Assembly: GCF_014189855.1 (NCBI RefSeq)
Contig: NZ_BJFN01000001.1
Coordinates: forward strand, 1,240,001 to 1,304,000
DNA length: 64,000 bases
Reading direction: 5' to 3'
Origin: Buttiauxella sp. A111
Lineage (GTDB): Bacteria > Pseudomonadota > Gammaproteobacteria > Enterobacterales > Enterobacteriaceae
The notes below the pieces were generated by a model. That model ran no database searches. It had not been told where the DNA came from and was given only the letters and a program-made list of their open reading frames with translations. The stretch's first letter is position 1, and each line of letters starts with the position of its first letter. Below are positions 47,578 through 57,330 of the stretch, piece by piece. The position numbers and the translations under genes were made by a program.

Positions 47578-47605
47578 TTGTCGGTTTAGCTAAAAACACC
47601 GACAA
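47578..47605. other. Hairpin between the GH4 gene and sseA
   Basis: Perfect 8-bp arms (TTGTCGGT with ACCGACAA) enclose 12 bases in the 116-bp gap before sseA. There is no T run, so it is not a clear terminator. It could affect readthrough from the sugar genes into sseA. Confidence 0.4.
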
Positions 47606-47642
47606 TCCGGTAATAAGCAATAAATCGGAGGCAACGGCAACT

Positions 47643-48494
47643 ATGTCCACTACTTTCTTCGTTGCGGGCGACTGGCTCGCAGAACATGTTAATGATGCGA
47701 GTATCCAGATTATTGATGCTCGCATGGCTCCTCCTGACCAGGAACATCGTGATGTACCTGGTGAATACCGCGCAGGCCATCTGCCCGGCGCTGTATTTTT
47801 TGATATTGAAGCTCTTTCCGATCACACCAGCCCCCTGCCGCATATGATGCCGCGCGCAGAAGCCTTCGCCGTCGCAATGCGCGAGTTAGGTATCAGCCAG
47901 GACAAACATCTGATTGTTTACGATGAAGGAAATCTGTTCTCTGCCCCGCGTGCATGGTGGATGTTGCGTACTTTTGGCGCAGAGAAAGTCTCGATTCTGG
48001 CCGGGGGTTTAGCCGACTGGCAGCGCGAAGAATTACCTCTCGAAAAAGGTGATGTTGAATTAGCGGAAGGTGAGTTCGATGTGAATTTCGATCCCCTCGT
48101 CATTAAACGTCTGACCGATGTCCTGCTGGTCAGCCATGAAGGCACCGCGCAAATCGTGGATGCTCGCCCTGCCCCACGCTTTAATGCACAAGTTGACGAA
48201 CCACGTCCTGGTTTAAGACGCGGGCATATTCCGGGCGCACTAAACGTGCCGTGGAACTCACTGGTAGAAAATGGCCAGTTGAAAACCACCGATGAGTTGA
48301 ATGAAATTTTTACCCGCCAGGGTGTGAGTTTTGATAAACCCGTTATCGCCAGTTGTGGTTCGGGCGTCACTGCGGCGGTGGTCGTACTCGCATTGGCTAC
48401 GCTTGGCGTCAACGGTGTTTCGTTGTATGACGGTTCCTGGAGTGAATGGGGTGCACGCCCTGATTTACCTGTCGAACCAGCACAATCTCAGTAA
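47643..48494 (+). CDS. sseA: 3-mercaptopyruvate sulfurtransferase
   Basis: A 283-residue enzyme that transfers sulfur from 3-mercaptopyruvate to thiol acceptors. Two rhodanese domains are present. The first is inactive (QIIDARMAPPDQ, VYDEGNLFSAPRAWWML). The second carries the catalytic Cys in IASCGSGVTAAV near residue 239, the loop type of mercaptopyruvate enzymes. I chose the ATG at 47643, preceded by CGGAGG and matching E. coli SseA (281). An earlier in-frame ATG at 47574 adds 23 unrelated residues. Its stop overlaps the start of the RpiR gene, unlike in E. coli. Confidence 0.96.
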   Translation: MSTTFFVAGDWLAEHVNDASIQIIDARMAPPDQEHRDVPGEYRAGHLPGAVFFDIEALSDHTSPLPHMMPRAEAFAVAMRELGISQDKHLIVYDEGNLFSAPRAWWMLRTFGAEKVSILAGGLADWQREELPLEKGDVELAEGEFDVNFDPLVIKRLTDVLLVSHEGTAQIVDARPAPRFNAQVDEPRPGLRRGHIPGALNVPWNSLVENGQLKTTDELNEIFTRQGVSFDKPVIASCGSGVTAAVVVLALATLGVNGVSLYDGSWSEWGARPDLPVEPAQSQ

Positions 48495-49267
48495 TGGATA
48501 ACCGCCTGGTCGGCCTGCTTGAGCGCGGGGAGTCTTTAACCCGCGCTGAGTATCGCGTTCTCTCGCACTTAACTAACCACCCTTTGCTGGTCGGCAACAT
48601 CACGGTTCGCGAACTTGCACAAGAGACGTTTGTCTCCAGCGCGACCATTATGCGGCTGTGTCATAAGCTTGGTTTTAGTGGTTTCAGTGAACTTATCTGG
48701 CACTGCAAACAACTGCTTTCCAACGCGCCGCATATTTCTCAGCAACCCATGCAGCCCGCGACCACACTCCCGGTTTTGTTCGATGAGTTTGTTGCTAATT
48801 ACCAGCAAACCTTCCGTTGGGTGACTCCCGGGTTGATGGAACAATTCGCGACATTGCTGCGCGAAAAAGAGAGCTTCTTTTTATACGGCGCGGGTTTTTC
48901 CTATCTGTTTGCTGAATATCTCACCAAGAAACTTCAGGTGCTGGGCAAAACTGCGTTTATCTCCGGGCCGGGCGATAGTCGGGGGATTTTCCTGAGCAAT
49001 GCGTCCAAGTACCAGGTATTTATCGCCATTTCTCGGAGTGGCGAAACTGAACAGGTATTGGATAAAGCGCGGATTGCACAGAATGTTGGAATGACGATTG
49101 TGGCATTTACTCGCGCATCGTCGAACAGTTTGTCCGAACTTGCGGATGTGCATTTTCAACTTTACGACGAGGCAATCCACTATGCAGCAGAAGCCGCAGG
49201 GATCACCTCGTTTGAGTCTAATCTGGTGATGCTGATAGATTTATTGCTGTTGCAGGCTACGAGCTAA
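48494..49267 (+). CDS. RpiR/MurR-family transcriptional regulator
   Basis: A 257-residue sugar-phosphate-responsive regulator. The N-terminal RpiR helix-turn-helix spans about residues 1-77 (ITVRELAQETFVSSATIMRLCHKLGFSGFSELIWHCKQ). The C-terminal SIS domain (FFLYGAGFSYLFAEYLTKKL, FIAISRSGETEQVLDKARIA) spans about residues 125-245. It overlaps the sseA stop by one base (TAATG), so it is translated with sseA. By family it most likely controls the alpha-glucoside PTS/GH4 genes upstream of sseA. Confidence 0.88.
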   Translation: MDNRLVGLLERGESLTRAEYRVLSHLTNHPLLVGNITVRELAQETFVSSATIMRLCHKLGFSGFSELIWHCKQLLSNAPHISQQPMQPATTLPVLFDEFVANYQQTFRWVTPGLMEQFATLLREKESFFLYGAGFSYLFAEYLTKKLQVLGKTAFISGPGDSRGIFLSNASKYQVFIAISRSGETEQVLDKARIAQNVGMTIVAFTRASSNSLSELADVHFQLYDEAIHYAAEAAGITSFESNLVMLIDLLLLQATS

Positions 49268-49326
49268 TAACGCGGCTGTTTCTTAGAGATTCAGCCCCTA
49301 CAGCTCGTGCTTGCTACAACCGCAAA

Positions 49327-50103
49327 TCAGATGATTCGATTGGTTTTGAAATCGCGCAAGAAGCTACCCCAGCGGCGTTCATAGAAGGGCGTAATATGCG
49401 CCATCATGAAATGGCTGATGCCCTTCTCACCTTCTACCACCTGGCAAATATCGACCGGCTCATCACCTGGTAAAGTGTCCGTTGCCACACTTCCCGCCTG
49501 GCGAATGATCGCTTCAATATCACCTTCCGCTTCAATACCAATCAGCAGATTTGGCTGTTCATCTGCACGTTCTTTGATCGAGCAAATAAAAGCACGTTTC
49601 ACCGTTTTCAGGTTTTTAAACAGCGTAGTTAACGAATCGACCATTTGCGCTGGCGGCTCAGCCACTTCAGAAAGCAGCAACGATGTCCCACCATCCAGCA
49701 CTTCTTGCTGGGTTAATGGATCACTTTCGTCGCTGATTAAATGAGTGATTTCACGCGGGGTAAACTCTTTACCCGACGGCAATTTAGCATTCAAAAACAG
49801 TGTTGCACCCTGCGTCATTTCAAACAGCGTGCGTACCGGCATCACGACAAACGCCTGCTCGTGGCTGATGGCCTGTTGCAGTGCTTCAACAGAGGTGAAG
49901 AATGGAATGACAGAAGTGCCATCATCTTTTTCCCAGTGCTGCAATTCGACTGCACTATCGGCATCAATGGCTTCGCCTTCTGCGGCTGTGCCTGGCACCC
50001 AAACCGTAGACTCCAACAGTACGCGGAAAAATGCAGGGCGATGCGCAGGTTCAGTCGCTGCCTGCTCAAGCAGGGTTTCGAGTTCGTTTTTTGATTCTGA
50101 CAT
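49327..50103 (-). CDS. sseB: Enhanced serine sensitivity protein SseB
   Basis: A 258-residue soluble protein of the SseB family, same length as E. coli SseB. An N-terminal domain (LETLLEQAATEPAHRPAFFRVLLESTVWVPG) precedes a C-terminal domain ending in HFMMAHITPFYERRWGSFLRDF. The E. coli gene was found through its effect on serine sensitivity; the molecular role is not established. It is the distal neighbour of pepB, with a REP-like repeat between them. It is unrelated to the Salmonella type III translocon protein of the same name. Confidence 0.94.
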   Translation of the reverse strand: MSESKNELETLLEQAATEPAHRPAFFRVLLESTVWVPGTAAEGEAIDADSAVELQHWEKDDGTSVIPFFTSVEALQQAISHEQAFVVMPVRTLFEMTQGATLFLNAKLPSGKEFTPREITHLISDESDPLTQQEVLDGGTSLLLSEVAEPPAQMVDSLTTLFKNLKTVKRAFICSIKERADEQPNLLIGIEAEGDIEAIIRQAGSVATDTLPGDEPVDICQVVEGEKGISHFMMAHITPFYERRWGSFLRDFKTNRII

Positions 50104-50130
50104 GGTCGTTCCAGATTATTCATATTTGAT

Positions 50131-50232
50131 CCCCTCTCCCATTGGGAGAGGGTTAGGGTGAGGGGATAAGCATAGATGGCAACCATCAAGCCTGGTCACC
50201 CTCATCCCGACCTTCTCCCCCAGGAGAAGGGG
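50131..50232. repeat. REP/BIME-like paired hairpin repeat, copy B
   Basis: Hairpin CCCTCTCCCATTGGGAGAGGG with tail TTAGGGTGAGGG is followed, after about 30 bp, by tail CACCCTCATCCCGA and a second hairpin (CTTCTCCCCCAGGAGAAG). Here the tails face each other, whereas in copies A and C the hairpins face each other. It lies between pepB and sseB. Confidence 0.75.
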
Positions 50233-50240
50233 AAAAACAG

Positions 50241-51527
50241 TTATTTACCCACCAGCAGGTTAGCAATAGCACGAACACCAATGCCTGTTGCGCCAGCAGA
50301 CCACTGTTCAACAGCACCTTTGCGGTAGGTTGCGGAACAGTCAATGTGCAGCCAGCCCTGGTGATAATTTTCCACGAAGTGGGACAAGAAGCCCGCTGCC
50401 GTACTCGCACCCGCCGGGAAGGAGGCGTTAGACGTGTTGTTCAACTCAGCAAAGTTAGAAGGCAACTGGTTGCGATGGAATTCGGCTAACGGCAGACGCC
50501 AGAATGGCTCGTTCTCAGCAGCCGCACTCGCCATCAGGCGGTTTACCAGCTCATCATCAAAACTAAACAGAGCGTGGTAATCGTTACCCAATGCTGTTTT
50601 CGCCGCACCGGTTAACGTCGCGCAGTCGATGATCAGTTCAGGTTTTTGCGCACACGCATCAATCAGGCCATCAGCCAGAACCAAACGACCTTCCGCATCG
50701 GTATTCATGATTTCAACGGTTTTGCCGTTGCGATACTTAATGATGTCGCCCAGTTTGAAGGCATTACCGCTAATCAGGTTGTCCGCACAACACAGGTACA
50801 ATTTGACGCGTTTGTTCAGGCCACGAGTAATCGCGAAGGCCAGAGCACCAGTGATGGTCGCCGCGCCGCCCATGTCAGATTTCATCGAGTCCATGAACGC
50901 GCTTTGTTTGATGCTGTAGCCGCCGGAATCGAAAGTGATCCCTTTACCCACCAGGCACGCATAAACCGGTGCTTCTGGGTTACCGGTTGGGTTGTAGTCC
51001 AGTGCCAGCAATACTGGCGGACGTTCGGAACCACGGCCAACGGTATGGATACCCATGTAGTTCTGCTCACGCAGATCTTCGCCTTTAGTGATGCGCCATG
51101 AAACGTTGTTGCATGCAACATCGCACAGCAGGTCAACAGCTCGTGAAGCGAGTTGTTCTGGGCCAAGTTCTTCTGCTGGGGTATTGATGGTATGACGAAC
51201 CCAGTCGATGATTTTCAGACGGTTGTTAAGCTCTTTTTGCTCTTCTTCACTTAGCACAGCCCAGTCAACTTTACGCGTGCCTTTTGGTGCACGATAGCCC
51301 TGCCAGAATGCCCAGCTCTTTTCTACATCCCACCCTTCACCCGCCAGTTCTACATGTTTCAGGCCCTGGCCGTCGATTTTACGCGCCGCACGTTGGATTA
51401 ACCCCAGGTCATCTTTGCCTGTCAGGTGCAGGGTAATCCCTTCTTCGTTGATACTGTAAGCGGCATTCTCACCCCAACGCGCGTCAGCAGGCGTAGTAGA
51501 AAGGGTGATTTTCATGGCTTCTGTCAT
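50241..51527 (-). CDS. pepB: Peptidase B (M17 aminopeptidase)
   Basis: A 428-residue leucine-aminopeptidase-family enzyme that removes N-terminal residues from peptides using two metal ions. The metal-site motifs [13 protein letters not shown] near residue 195 and the M17 signature [14 protein letters not shown] near residue 275 are present. [14 protein letters not shown] lies between them. It is one residue longer than E. coli PepB. It follows iscX at the end of the isc cluster, behind a terminator-like hairpin. Confidence 0.97.
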   Translation of the reverse strand: MTEAMKITLSTTPADARWGENAAYSINEEGITLHLTGKDDLGLIQRAARKIDGQGLKHVELAGEGWDVEKSWAFWQGYRAPKGTRKVDWAVLSEEEQKELNNRLKIIDWVRHTINTPAEELGPEQLASRAVDLLCDVACNNVSWRITKGEDLREQNYMGIHTVGRGSERPPVLLALDYNPTGNPEAPVYACLVGKGITFDSGGYSIKQSAFMDSMKSDMGGAATITGALAFAITRGLNKRVKLYLCCADNLISGNAFKLGDIIKYRNGKTVEIMNTDAEGRLVLADGLIDACAQKPELIIDCATLTGAAKTALGNDYHALFSFDDELVNRLMASAAAENEPFWRLPLAEFHRNQLPSNFAELNNTSNASFPAGASTAAGFLSHFVENYHQGWLHIDCSATYRKGAVEQWSAGATGIGVRAIANLLVGK

Positions 51528-51566
51528 TTTATTTTCCTTATACTTTTCAGCTCATGCTTCATATAG

Positions 51567-51587
51567 AAAAGGCTGCCATAGGCAGCC
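51567..51587 (-). terminator. Terminator between iscX and pepB
   Basis: A perfect 7-bp stem (GGCTGCC with GGCAGCC) and a 3-base loop is followed on the minus strand by TTTTC. It probably ends most isc transcripts before pepB. Confidence 0.75.
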
Positions 51588-51606
51588 CTTGTTCTAATAC
51601 CCTAAA

Positions 51607-51807
51607 TCATTCTGCTTCATCTAACCAGACTAACAGAATAGCTTCCAGAATTTTTTCATTGGATGCGTTTGGATCGTCATCAAAATCTTCCAGATCGCAG
51701 ACCCATTGATGAAGATCGGTAAAGCGCACCGTCTTCGGGTCAAGATCCGGGCGACTATCGTACAGCGCCTCGCCAATTTCGCGGCTATCGGTCCATTTCA
51801 GTCCCAT
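51607..51807 (-). CDS. iscX: Fe-S assembly accessory protein IscX
   Basis: A 66-residue acidic helical protein ([36 protein letters not shown]) that binds IscS and iron and tunes cluster assembly. Length equals E. coli IscX. It is the last isc operon gene, 12 bp after fdx. Confidence 0.97.
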   Translation of the reverse strand: MGLKWTDSREIGEALYDSRPDLDPKTVRFTDLHQWVCDLEDFDDDPNASNEKILEAILLVWLDEAE

Positions 51808-51819
51808 TTGCGGCTCCTG

Positions 51820-52155
51820 TTAGTGCTCACGCGCATGGTTGATGGTGTAGCGCGGCATCTCAACGACCAGGTCTTCGTCAGTGACGCGTGCCTGGCAGCT
51901 TAAACGGCTTTCTGGCTCAAGACCCCAGGCTTTGTCCAGCATGTCGTCTTCGTCTTCCGTACTTTCAGCAAGGGAGTCGAAACCTTCACGCACGACACAG
52001 TGGCAGGTAGTGCAAGCACAGGACTTTTCACAGGCGTGTTCAATCTCGATACCGTTGCGCAGTGCAACATCAAGAATGGTTTCACCGACATTTGCTTCCA
52101 AAACTGCGCCATCTGGACACAAATCCTGATGAGGCAAAAATACAATCTTTGGCAT
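51820..52155 (-). CDS. fdx: 2Fe-2S ferredoxin Fdx
   Basis: A 111-residue adrenodoxin-type ferredoxin that supplies electrons to IscS/IscU cluster assembly. Three ligands lie in HACEKSCACTTCHC, near residues 42, 48 and 51. The fourth lies in SRLSCQARV near residue 87. Length equals E. coli Fdx. It begins one base after the hscA stop. Confidence 0.98.
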   Translation of the reverse strand: MPKIVFLPHQDLCPDGAVLEANVGETILDVALRNGIEIEHACEKSCACTTCHCVVREGFDSLAESTEDEDDMLDKAWGLEPESRLSCQARVTDEDLVVEMPRYTINHAREH

Positions 52156-52156
52156 G

Positions 52157-54007
52157 TTAAACCTCGTCCACGGAGTGGCCTTTCAGCGCCTTACGGATTG
52201 ATTCATCCATACGACGAGCGGCGAAATCCTGGGTTTGTTTGTCTACGTTTTTAATGGCTTGTTCAATCGCATCGATGTCGTCACCCGCAGCGGCAGCATG
52301 GAGTGCCACCATCGCAGCGTCGATATCAGCACGTTCAGCGGCACTTAACAGCGCGCCATCTGAGGTCAACGCACCTTGCAAGCTTTCCAGCACGCGGGCC
52401 GCGTCAACTTTTTGCTCTGCGAGCATACGTGCTTTCACGTCATGCTCGGCAAAGCTCATGGAATCCTGAATCATCGAGGCAATTTCACCGTCACTCAGGC
52501 CATAAGAAGGCTTCACCTGAATAGACGCTTCCACTCCCGTGGATTTCTCCATCGCGGTCACGCTCAGCAAGCCGTCAGCATCAACCTGGAAGGTCACGCG
52601 GATATGCGCGCCGCCAGCTGGCATCGCCGGAATGCCACGCAGCGTAAAGCGTGCGAGAGAACGGCAGTCCTGCACCAGCTCACGTTCGCCCTGCATGACA
52701 TGAATCGCCATTGCAGTTTGACCATCTTTGAAAGTGGTGAAATCCTGCGCACGTGCCACTGGAATGGTGGTGTTACGCGGAATCACTTTTTCCACCAGAC
52801 CGCCCATGGTTTCAAGACCGAGCGACAACGGGATAACATCCAGCAGCAGCATTTCGCTGTCTGGCTTGTTGCCCACCAGAATATCGGCCTGAATCGCCGC
52901 GCCAATAGCGACAACTTTATCCGGGTCTATAGATGTCAGTGGGGTGCGGCCAAAGAACTCGCCCACACGTTCACGCACTAATGGCACGCGCGTTGAACCA
53001 CCGACCATCACCACTTCCAGCACCTCGTTAGCCTCGACACCGGCGTCTTTCAACGCACGGCGACAGGCCAGCAAAGTACGCTTAACCAGGGCTGCAATCA
53101 GTTCGTTGAACTGATCGCGAGTAACGGTGCCTGTCCAGCCCGCCACTTCAACAGTGGTGCTTTGTGCATCGCTTAACGCAATTTTCGCAGCGATTGCGGC
53201 ATCCAGTAACTGGCGTTGGACGCGATCGTCGCTACGGTCAGCAACGCCCGCTTGTTCACGCAGCCAGTCGGCCAGCAGGTGGTCGAAGTCGTCGCCGCCC
53301 AGCGCAGAATCACCGCCGGTCGCCAGCACTTCAAACACGCCACGGCTTAAACGCAGGATAGAGATATCAAAAGTGCCGCCGCCCAAATCGTAAACGGCGA
53401 TCACACCTTCTTTACCGGAATCCAGACCGTAAGCGATAGCCGCTGCGGTCGGCTCATTCAGCAAACGCAGGACATGCAGCCCAGCCAGACGCGCCGCGTC
53501 TTTGGTGCCCTGACGCTGTGCATCATCGAAATAAGCAGGAACGGTAATGACCACACCATCAAGTTGGCCTTCGAGCGCTTCGGTCGCGCGTGCACAAAGA
53601 GCCTTGAGGATGTCGGATGAAATACGAATAGGGTTCAGCAGCCCGGCCGGGGTGTTGATCATCGGCAGGCCATTTTCACTCGGCTGGAGTGAATAAGGCA
53701 GATGCGGATAGCGTGCCTGAATGTCAGCAAGCGAACGGCCCATCAGACGTTTTATCGAACTGATCGTGTTTGCTGGATCTGTTGCGGCTTGCGCACGCGC
53801 ATCCCAGCCCACGTTCAAACCTTGTTGCTGATAGTGCACCACAGAAGGTAACAGGTGACGCCCTTCATGGTCAGGCAGCGTTTCGGCTTGCCCACTACGA
53901 ACTGTTGCAACCAGTGAATTGGTGGTGCCTAAATCGATGCCCACCGCCAGCTTGCGCTGATGGGGGGCCGCACTCAGACCCGGCTCACTAATTTGTAATA
54001 ACGCCAT
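52157..54007 (-). CDS. hscA: Fe-S chaperone HscA (Hsp70 type)
   Basis: A 616-residue DnaK-like ATPase that binds the LPPVK motif of IscU and drives cluster transfer. The nucleotide-binding domain has [28 protein letters not shown] and [14 protein letters not shown]. The substrate-binding domain begins near residue 380 ([14 protein letters not shown]), and a helical lid follows. Length equals E. coli HscA. It follows hscB by 13 bp. Confidence 0.98.
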   Translation of the reverse strand: MALLQISEPGLSAAPHQRKLAVGIDLGTTNSLVATVRSGQAETLPDHEGRHLLPSVVHYQQQGLNVGWDARAQAATDPANTISSIKRLMGRSLADIQARYPHLPYSLQPSENGLPMINTPAGLLNPIRISSDILKALCARATEALEGQLDGVVITVPAYFDDAQRQGTKDAARLAGLHVLRLLNEPTAAAIAYGLDSGKEGVIAVYDLGGGTFDISILRLSRGVFEVLATGGDSALGGDDFDHLLADWLREQAGVADRSDDRVQRQLLDAAIAAKIALSDAQSTTVEVAGWTGTVTRDQFNELIAALVKRTLLACRRALKDAGVEANEVLEVVMVGGSTRVPLVRERVGEFFGRTPLTSIDPDKVVAIGAAIQADILVGNKPDSEMLLLDVIPLSLGLETMGGLVEKVIPRNTTIPVARAQDFTTFKDGQTAMAIHVMQGERELVQDCRSLARFTLRGIPAMPAGGAHIRVTFQVDADGLLSVTAMEKSTGVEASIQVKPSYGLSDGEIASMIQDSMSFAEHDVKARMLAEQKVDAARVLESLQGALTSDGALLSAAERADIDAAMVALHAAAAGDDIDAIEQAIKNVDKQTQDFAARRMDESIRKALKGHSVDEV

Positions 54008-54020
54008 ATTGAGCTTCCAG

Positions 54021-54536
54021 TTAAAAATCGAGCAGCTTTTCTTCGAGTTGTTCTATTTGGCTGCGCAGTTTATCGAGAAAACGCAGTTTACGCACAGTAT
54101 CCGCCGCCTGCGTCCAATCCTGATTATCCAGCTGTTGCACCATTAACGCCATGCGGGTTTTCACCATCGCATTTACGTTGGCACTAAAGGATTCCAGGCG
54201 GTCGCTATCTTTGGCGTGCTCGATGTTATCAAGCTCTTCGCGCAATTCGAGTTGTTCCATCAAAAACGCGGTGTCGCGCACGGTATGCTGTTCATTCGCC
54301 AGATCAAAACCGTTGAGGGAGAGAATATACTCGGCACGCAGCAACGGATGACGCAGCGTTTGCCAGGCCTGGTTGATGGTCGCAGATTGTTGGACCGCCA
54401 GCAGTTGTTCCGCCTGAGGGCGGCTGGCGTATTTATCCGGATGGAACTGGCGTTGCAGCTCCTGGTAACGGGTCGCCAGCAGCTCAGTGTTGACAGTGAA
54501 GCCTACCGGTAACCCAAAGAGGGTAAAGTAATCCAT
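54021..54536 (-). CDS. hscB: J-domain co-chaperone HscB
   Basis: A 171-residue J protein that delivers IscU to HscA and stimulates its ATPase. The N-terminal J domain carries HPD in [14 protein letters not shown] near residue 33. The C-terminal helical bundle ([20 protein letters not shown]) binds IscU. I chose the ATG at 54536 ([10 protein letters not shown]), which equals the E. coli start; an upstream ATG at 54578 would add 14 unrelated residues. Confidence 0.97.
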   Translation of the reverse strand: MDYFTLFGLPVGFTVNTELLATRYQELQRQFHPDKYASRPQAEQLLAVQQSATINQAWQTLRHPLLRAEYILSLNGFDLANEQHTVRDTAFLMEQLELREELDNIEHAKDSDRLESFSANVNAMVKTRMALMVQQLDNQDWTQAADTVRKLRFLDKLRSQIEQLEEKLLDF

Positions 54537-54606
54537 AACAGACTCAGGGTTAACGTGGTAAAGCGCCATTCCCCGCAAGCCTTAGCTCGCGGGGAATGAG
54601 CTGAAA

Positions 54607-54930
54607 TCAGACGTGGAAGCTTTCGCCGCAGCCGCACTCATCTTTCACGTTCGGGTTAGTAAATTTAAACCCTTCGTTCAGACCTTCTTTGACGAAGTCG
54701 AGCTCAGTGCCGTCCAAAAATTGCAGGCTTTTACCATCGACGACCACTTTCACGCCTTTGTCTTCGAACACGGTGTCTTCATCCATCGGTTCATCAACAA
54801 ATTCCAGAACATAAGCCATGCCAGAGCAGCCAGAGGTGCGAACGCCTAAGCGCAAACCAAAACCTTTACCACGGTTGGCAAGAAAGGCATTCACGCGTGC
54901 AGCAGCACTGTCGCTAAGGGTAATCGACAT
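54607..54930 (-). CDS. iscA: A-type Fe-S carrier IscA
   Basis: A 107-residue carrier protein with the three conserved cysteines, Cys35 in [10 protein letters not shown] and two in DECGCGESF near residues 99 and 101. It accepts or delivers iron or clusters for 4Fe-4S proteins. Length equals E. coli IscA. It lies between iscU and hscB. Confidence 0.98.
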   Translation of the reverse strand: MSITLSDSAAARVNAFLANRGKGFGLRLGVRTSGCSGMAYVLEFVDEPMDEDTVFEDKGVKVVVDGKSLQFLDGTELDFVKEGLNEGFKFTNPNVKDECGCGESFHV

Positions 54931-54975
54931 ACAACGACCTCAACTCAAAGTATTCTAAAAAAGACTCACGCTTAC

Positions 54976-55362
54976 TTATTTAGCTTCACGCTTACTTTTG
55001 TAATCCGCAATTGCCGCTTTGATAGCGTCTTCTGCAAGGATTGAGCAGTGAATCTTCACCGGTGGCAGTTCAAGTTCTTCTGCAATGTCGGTGTTTTTGA
55101 TGGCTTGCGCTTCATCCAAAGATTTACCTTTAACCCATTCGGTTACCAGCGAGCTGGAAGCAATGGCAGAGCCACAGCCGTAGGTTTTGAAGCGAGCGTC
55201 TTCAATAATACCTTCATTGTTGACTTTAATCTGCAACTTCATCACGTCACCACAAGCAGGCGCACCCACCATACCGGAACCGACGCTGTCATCGCTGTTA
55301 TCAAAAGAGCCAACGTTGCGTGGATTTTCGTAGTGATCTATTACTTTTTCGCTATAAGCCAT
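54976..55362 (-). CDS. iscU: Fe-S scaffold protein IscU
   Basis: A 128-residue scaffold on which IscS-derived sulfur and iron form 2Fe-2S clusters. Cluster ligands are Cys37 (GAPACGDVM), Cys63 (KTYGCGSAIA) and Cys106 (KIHCSILAEDA). The HscA-recognition motif LPPVK just precedes the last. Length equals E. coli IscU. It starts 27 bp after iscS. Confidence 0.99.
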   Translation of the reverse strand: MAYSEKVIDHYENPRNVGSFDNSDDSVGSGMVGAPACGDVMKLQIKVNNEGIIEDARFKTYGCGSAIASSSLVTEWVKGKSLDEAQAIKNTDIAEELELPPVKIHCSILAEDAIKAAIADYKSKREAK

Positions 55363-55389
55363 TTTTAATTCTCCTGAATTCGATACCGA

Positions 55390-56604
55390 TTAATGATGAG
55401 CCCATTCGATGGAATTAAGATCCACGCCCTGCTTGAACATTTCCCACAGTGGAGAAAGGTCGCGCAAACGGCCAATGGACTTACGTACCAATTCGATGGT
55501 GTAGTCGATCTCTTCTTCAGTAGTAAAACGACCTAAAGAGAAACGGATGGAGCTGTGTGCCAGTTCATCAGTCATACCCAGCGCACGCAGCACGTAGGAT
55601 GGCTCAAGACTTGCTGAAGTACAGGCAGAACCAGAAGAAACCGCGAGGTCTTTGAGCGCCATGATCAGGGACTCACCTTCAACGTAGTTAAAGCTTACGT
55701 TCAGGATCGTTGGAACCCCATTTTCCAGGTCGCCGTTCAGATACACTTCTTCCATATCTTTCACGCCGTTCCACAGACGGTTACGCAGCGCGCGCAGACG
55801 GGACATTTCTGTTTCCATCTCTTCTTTCGCGATACGGTAAGCTTCGCCCATGCCGACAATCTGGTGAACAGGCAGAGTACCAGAACGCATGCCGCGTTCA
55901 TGACCGCCACCGTGTACCTGTGCTTCGATACGAATACGTGGTTTACGGCGAACATACAGCGCGCCGATCCCTTTCGGGCCATAGATTTTGTGACCAGAGA
56001 AGGACATCAGGTCAACTTTCAGCGTGCTCAGGTCGATAGGCAGTTTGCCTACACTTTGAGTCGCATCAACGTGATAGATAATGCCACGCGCACGGCACAT
56101 TTCGCCGATTGCCGCGATATCTTGCACCACGCCGATTTCGTTATTCACGTGCATGATAGAAACCAGAATGGTGTCGTCACGCATCGCAGCTTTCAGCACA
56201 TTCAGGTCAACGATACCGTTGCTCTGTGGTGCCAGGTAAGTCACTTCAAAACCTTCACGCTCAAGCTGACGACAAGTATCCAGCACCGCTTTGTGTTCGG
56301 TTTTTACCGTGATGATGTGCTTGCCTTTCTTCTGATAGAAGTTAGCGGCACCTTTAATTGCGAGGTTATCAGATTCAGTAGCGCCGGAGGTAAAGACGAT
56401 TTCACGCGGGTCTGCACCAACCAGTTCAGCGATTTGGTTACGGGCGATATCAACAGCTTCTTCCGCCTGCCAACCGAAACGGTGAGAACGAGAAGCCGGG
56501 TTACCGAAGGTTCCGTCCATAGTCAAACACTGCATCATTTTCTGCGCAACGCGTGGATCAACCGGCGTAGTCGCAGAGTAATCGAGATAAATCGGTAATT
56601 TCAT
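55390..56604 (-). CDS. iscS: Cysteine desulfurase IscS
   Basis: A 404-residue PLP enzyme that takes sulfur from cysteine for Fe-S clusters and tRNA thiolation. The PLP lysine lies in [13 protein letters not shown] near residue 206. The active-site cysteine lies in [14 protein letters not shown] near residue 328. Length equals E. coli IscS. It follows iscR after a 106-bp gap that contains a strong hairpin. Confidence 0.99.
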   Translation of the reverse strand: MKLPIYLDYSATTPVDPRVAQKMMQCLTMDGTFGNPASRSHRFGWQAEEAVDIARNQIAELVGADPREIVFTSGATESDNLAIKGAANFYQKKGKHIITVKTEHKAVLDTCRQLEREGFEVTYLAPQSNGIVDLNVLKAAMRDDTILVSIMHVNNEIGVVQDIAAIGEMCRARGIIYHVDATQSVGKLPIDLSTLKVDLMSFSGHKIYGPKGIGALYVRRKPRIRIEAQVHGGGHERGMRSGTLPVHQIVGMGEAYRIAKEEMETEMSRLRALRNRLWNGVKDMEEVYLNGDLENGVPTILNVSFNYVEGESLIMALKDLAVSSGSACTSASLEPSYVLRALGMTDELAHSSIRFSLGRFTTEEEIDYTIELVRKSIGRLRDLSPLWEMFKQGVDLNSIEWAHH

Positions 56605-56660
56605 TGCTCTTTAAGCTCCGTACATCACTACTTCAATGCAAAAAACCAAACCTGTTTAAC

Positions 56661-56677
56661 TGGGAGCGACGGGCTCC
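56661..56677 (-). promoter_or_regulatory. Hairpin in the iscR-iscS intergenic region
   Basis: GGGAGC and GCTCCC form a 6-bp GC-rich stem with a 5-base loop. In E. coli the structured iscR-iscS spacer protects iscR mRNA when the small RNA RyhB triggers decay of iscSUA; the same role is inferred here. Confidence 0.5.
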
Positions 56678-56710
56678 CGGGTCTGATTCTAAAATTCGTT
56701 TTTGTTGTGC

Positions 56711-57199
56711 TTATGCGCGCAGTTTAACGTCGATAGCGTCTTGAGAGCGCGTACTGCGATGGTTTTCATTATGCTGGCGACCGGAGACATCCAACACTTC
56801 CTGGTTATTCACCAGTTCACCCAAGGTGATGTTATTTAAAAAACCGGTCAAACGATCGCTCAGATCGCGCCATAGTGCGTGAGTCAGGCACTTATCGCCG
56901 CCCTGACAACCACCTTTACCCTGGCAACGCGTCGCATCAACAGATTCATCTACGGCGCTGATAACTTCGCCTACCGCGATGCTGTTTGCTTCTTTACCTA
57001 ACAGATAACCACCGCCAGGACCGCGTACGCTGGCAACCAGGCCATTTTTACGCAGGCGGGAGAATAACTGCTCCAGGTAGGAGAGAGAGATTCCCTGACG
57101 TTCTGAAATATCAGCCAACGGCACTGGACCTGATTCGGAGTTCAACGCAACGTCAAGCATTGCGGTCACGGCATAACGTCCTTTCGATGTCAGTCTCAT
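56711..57199 (-). CDS. iscR: Fe-S sensing regulator IscR
   Basis: A 162-residue Rrf2-family regulator carrying a 2Fe-2S cluster. The winged helix-turn-helix is [24 protein letters not shown]. Ligands are three Cys (near residues 92, 98 and 104) and His107 in [19 protein letters not shown]. Length equals E. coli IscR. The holo form represses isc through type-1 sites, and two such sites lie in the promoter just upstream. Confidence 0.99.
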   Translation of the reverse strand: MRLTSKGRYAVTAMLDVALNSESGPVPLADISERQGISLSYLEQLFSRLRKNGLVASVRGPGGGYLLGKEANSIAVGEVISAVDESVDATRCQGKGGCQGGDKCLTHALWRDLSDRLTGFLNNITLGELVNNQEVLDVSGRQHNENHRSTRSQDAIDVKLRA

Positions 57200-57280
57200 G
57201 TCTTACTTAACCTCAAATCGCCCCTCGAACCGGGGGTTTTTTATAAATGTGATTGTCACATAGCAGGTCGCAAGTCTGAC

Positions 57281-57305
57281 ATTCCTGAGTAAATTGGTCA
57301 ACTAT
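57281..57305 (-). promoter_or_regulatory. IscR type-1 box, promoter-proximal
   Basis: The 25-bp minus-strand site begins ATAGTTGAC and ends CTCAGGAAT, close to the type-1 consensus ATASYYGAC...GTCRRSTAT. It lies about 82 bp before the iscR start and predicts autorepression by holo-IscR. Confidence 0.78.
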
Positions 57306-57330
57306 TTAACCCACCAATTTACTCAAGTAT
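57306..57330 (-). promoter_or_regulatory. IscR type-1 box, distal
   Basis: A second 25-bp site, beginning ATACTTGAG, abuts the first without a gap and reaches the last stop-codon base of trmJ. Tandem adjacent IscR sites are known at the E. coli isc promoter. Confidence 0.65.

Noticed and set aside
48495-49326. RyfA small RNA, located near sseA-sseB in E. coli
   Set aside because: The interval is filled by the RpiR coding sequence and I could not recognise any RyfA-like sequence.
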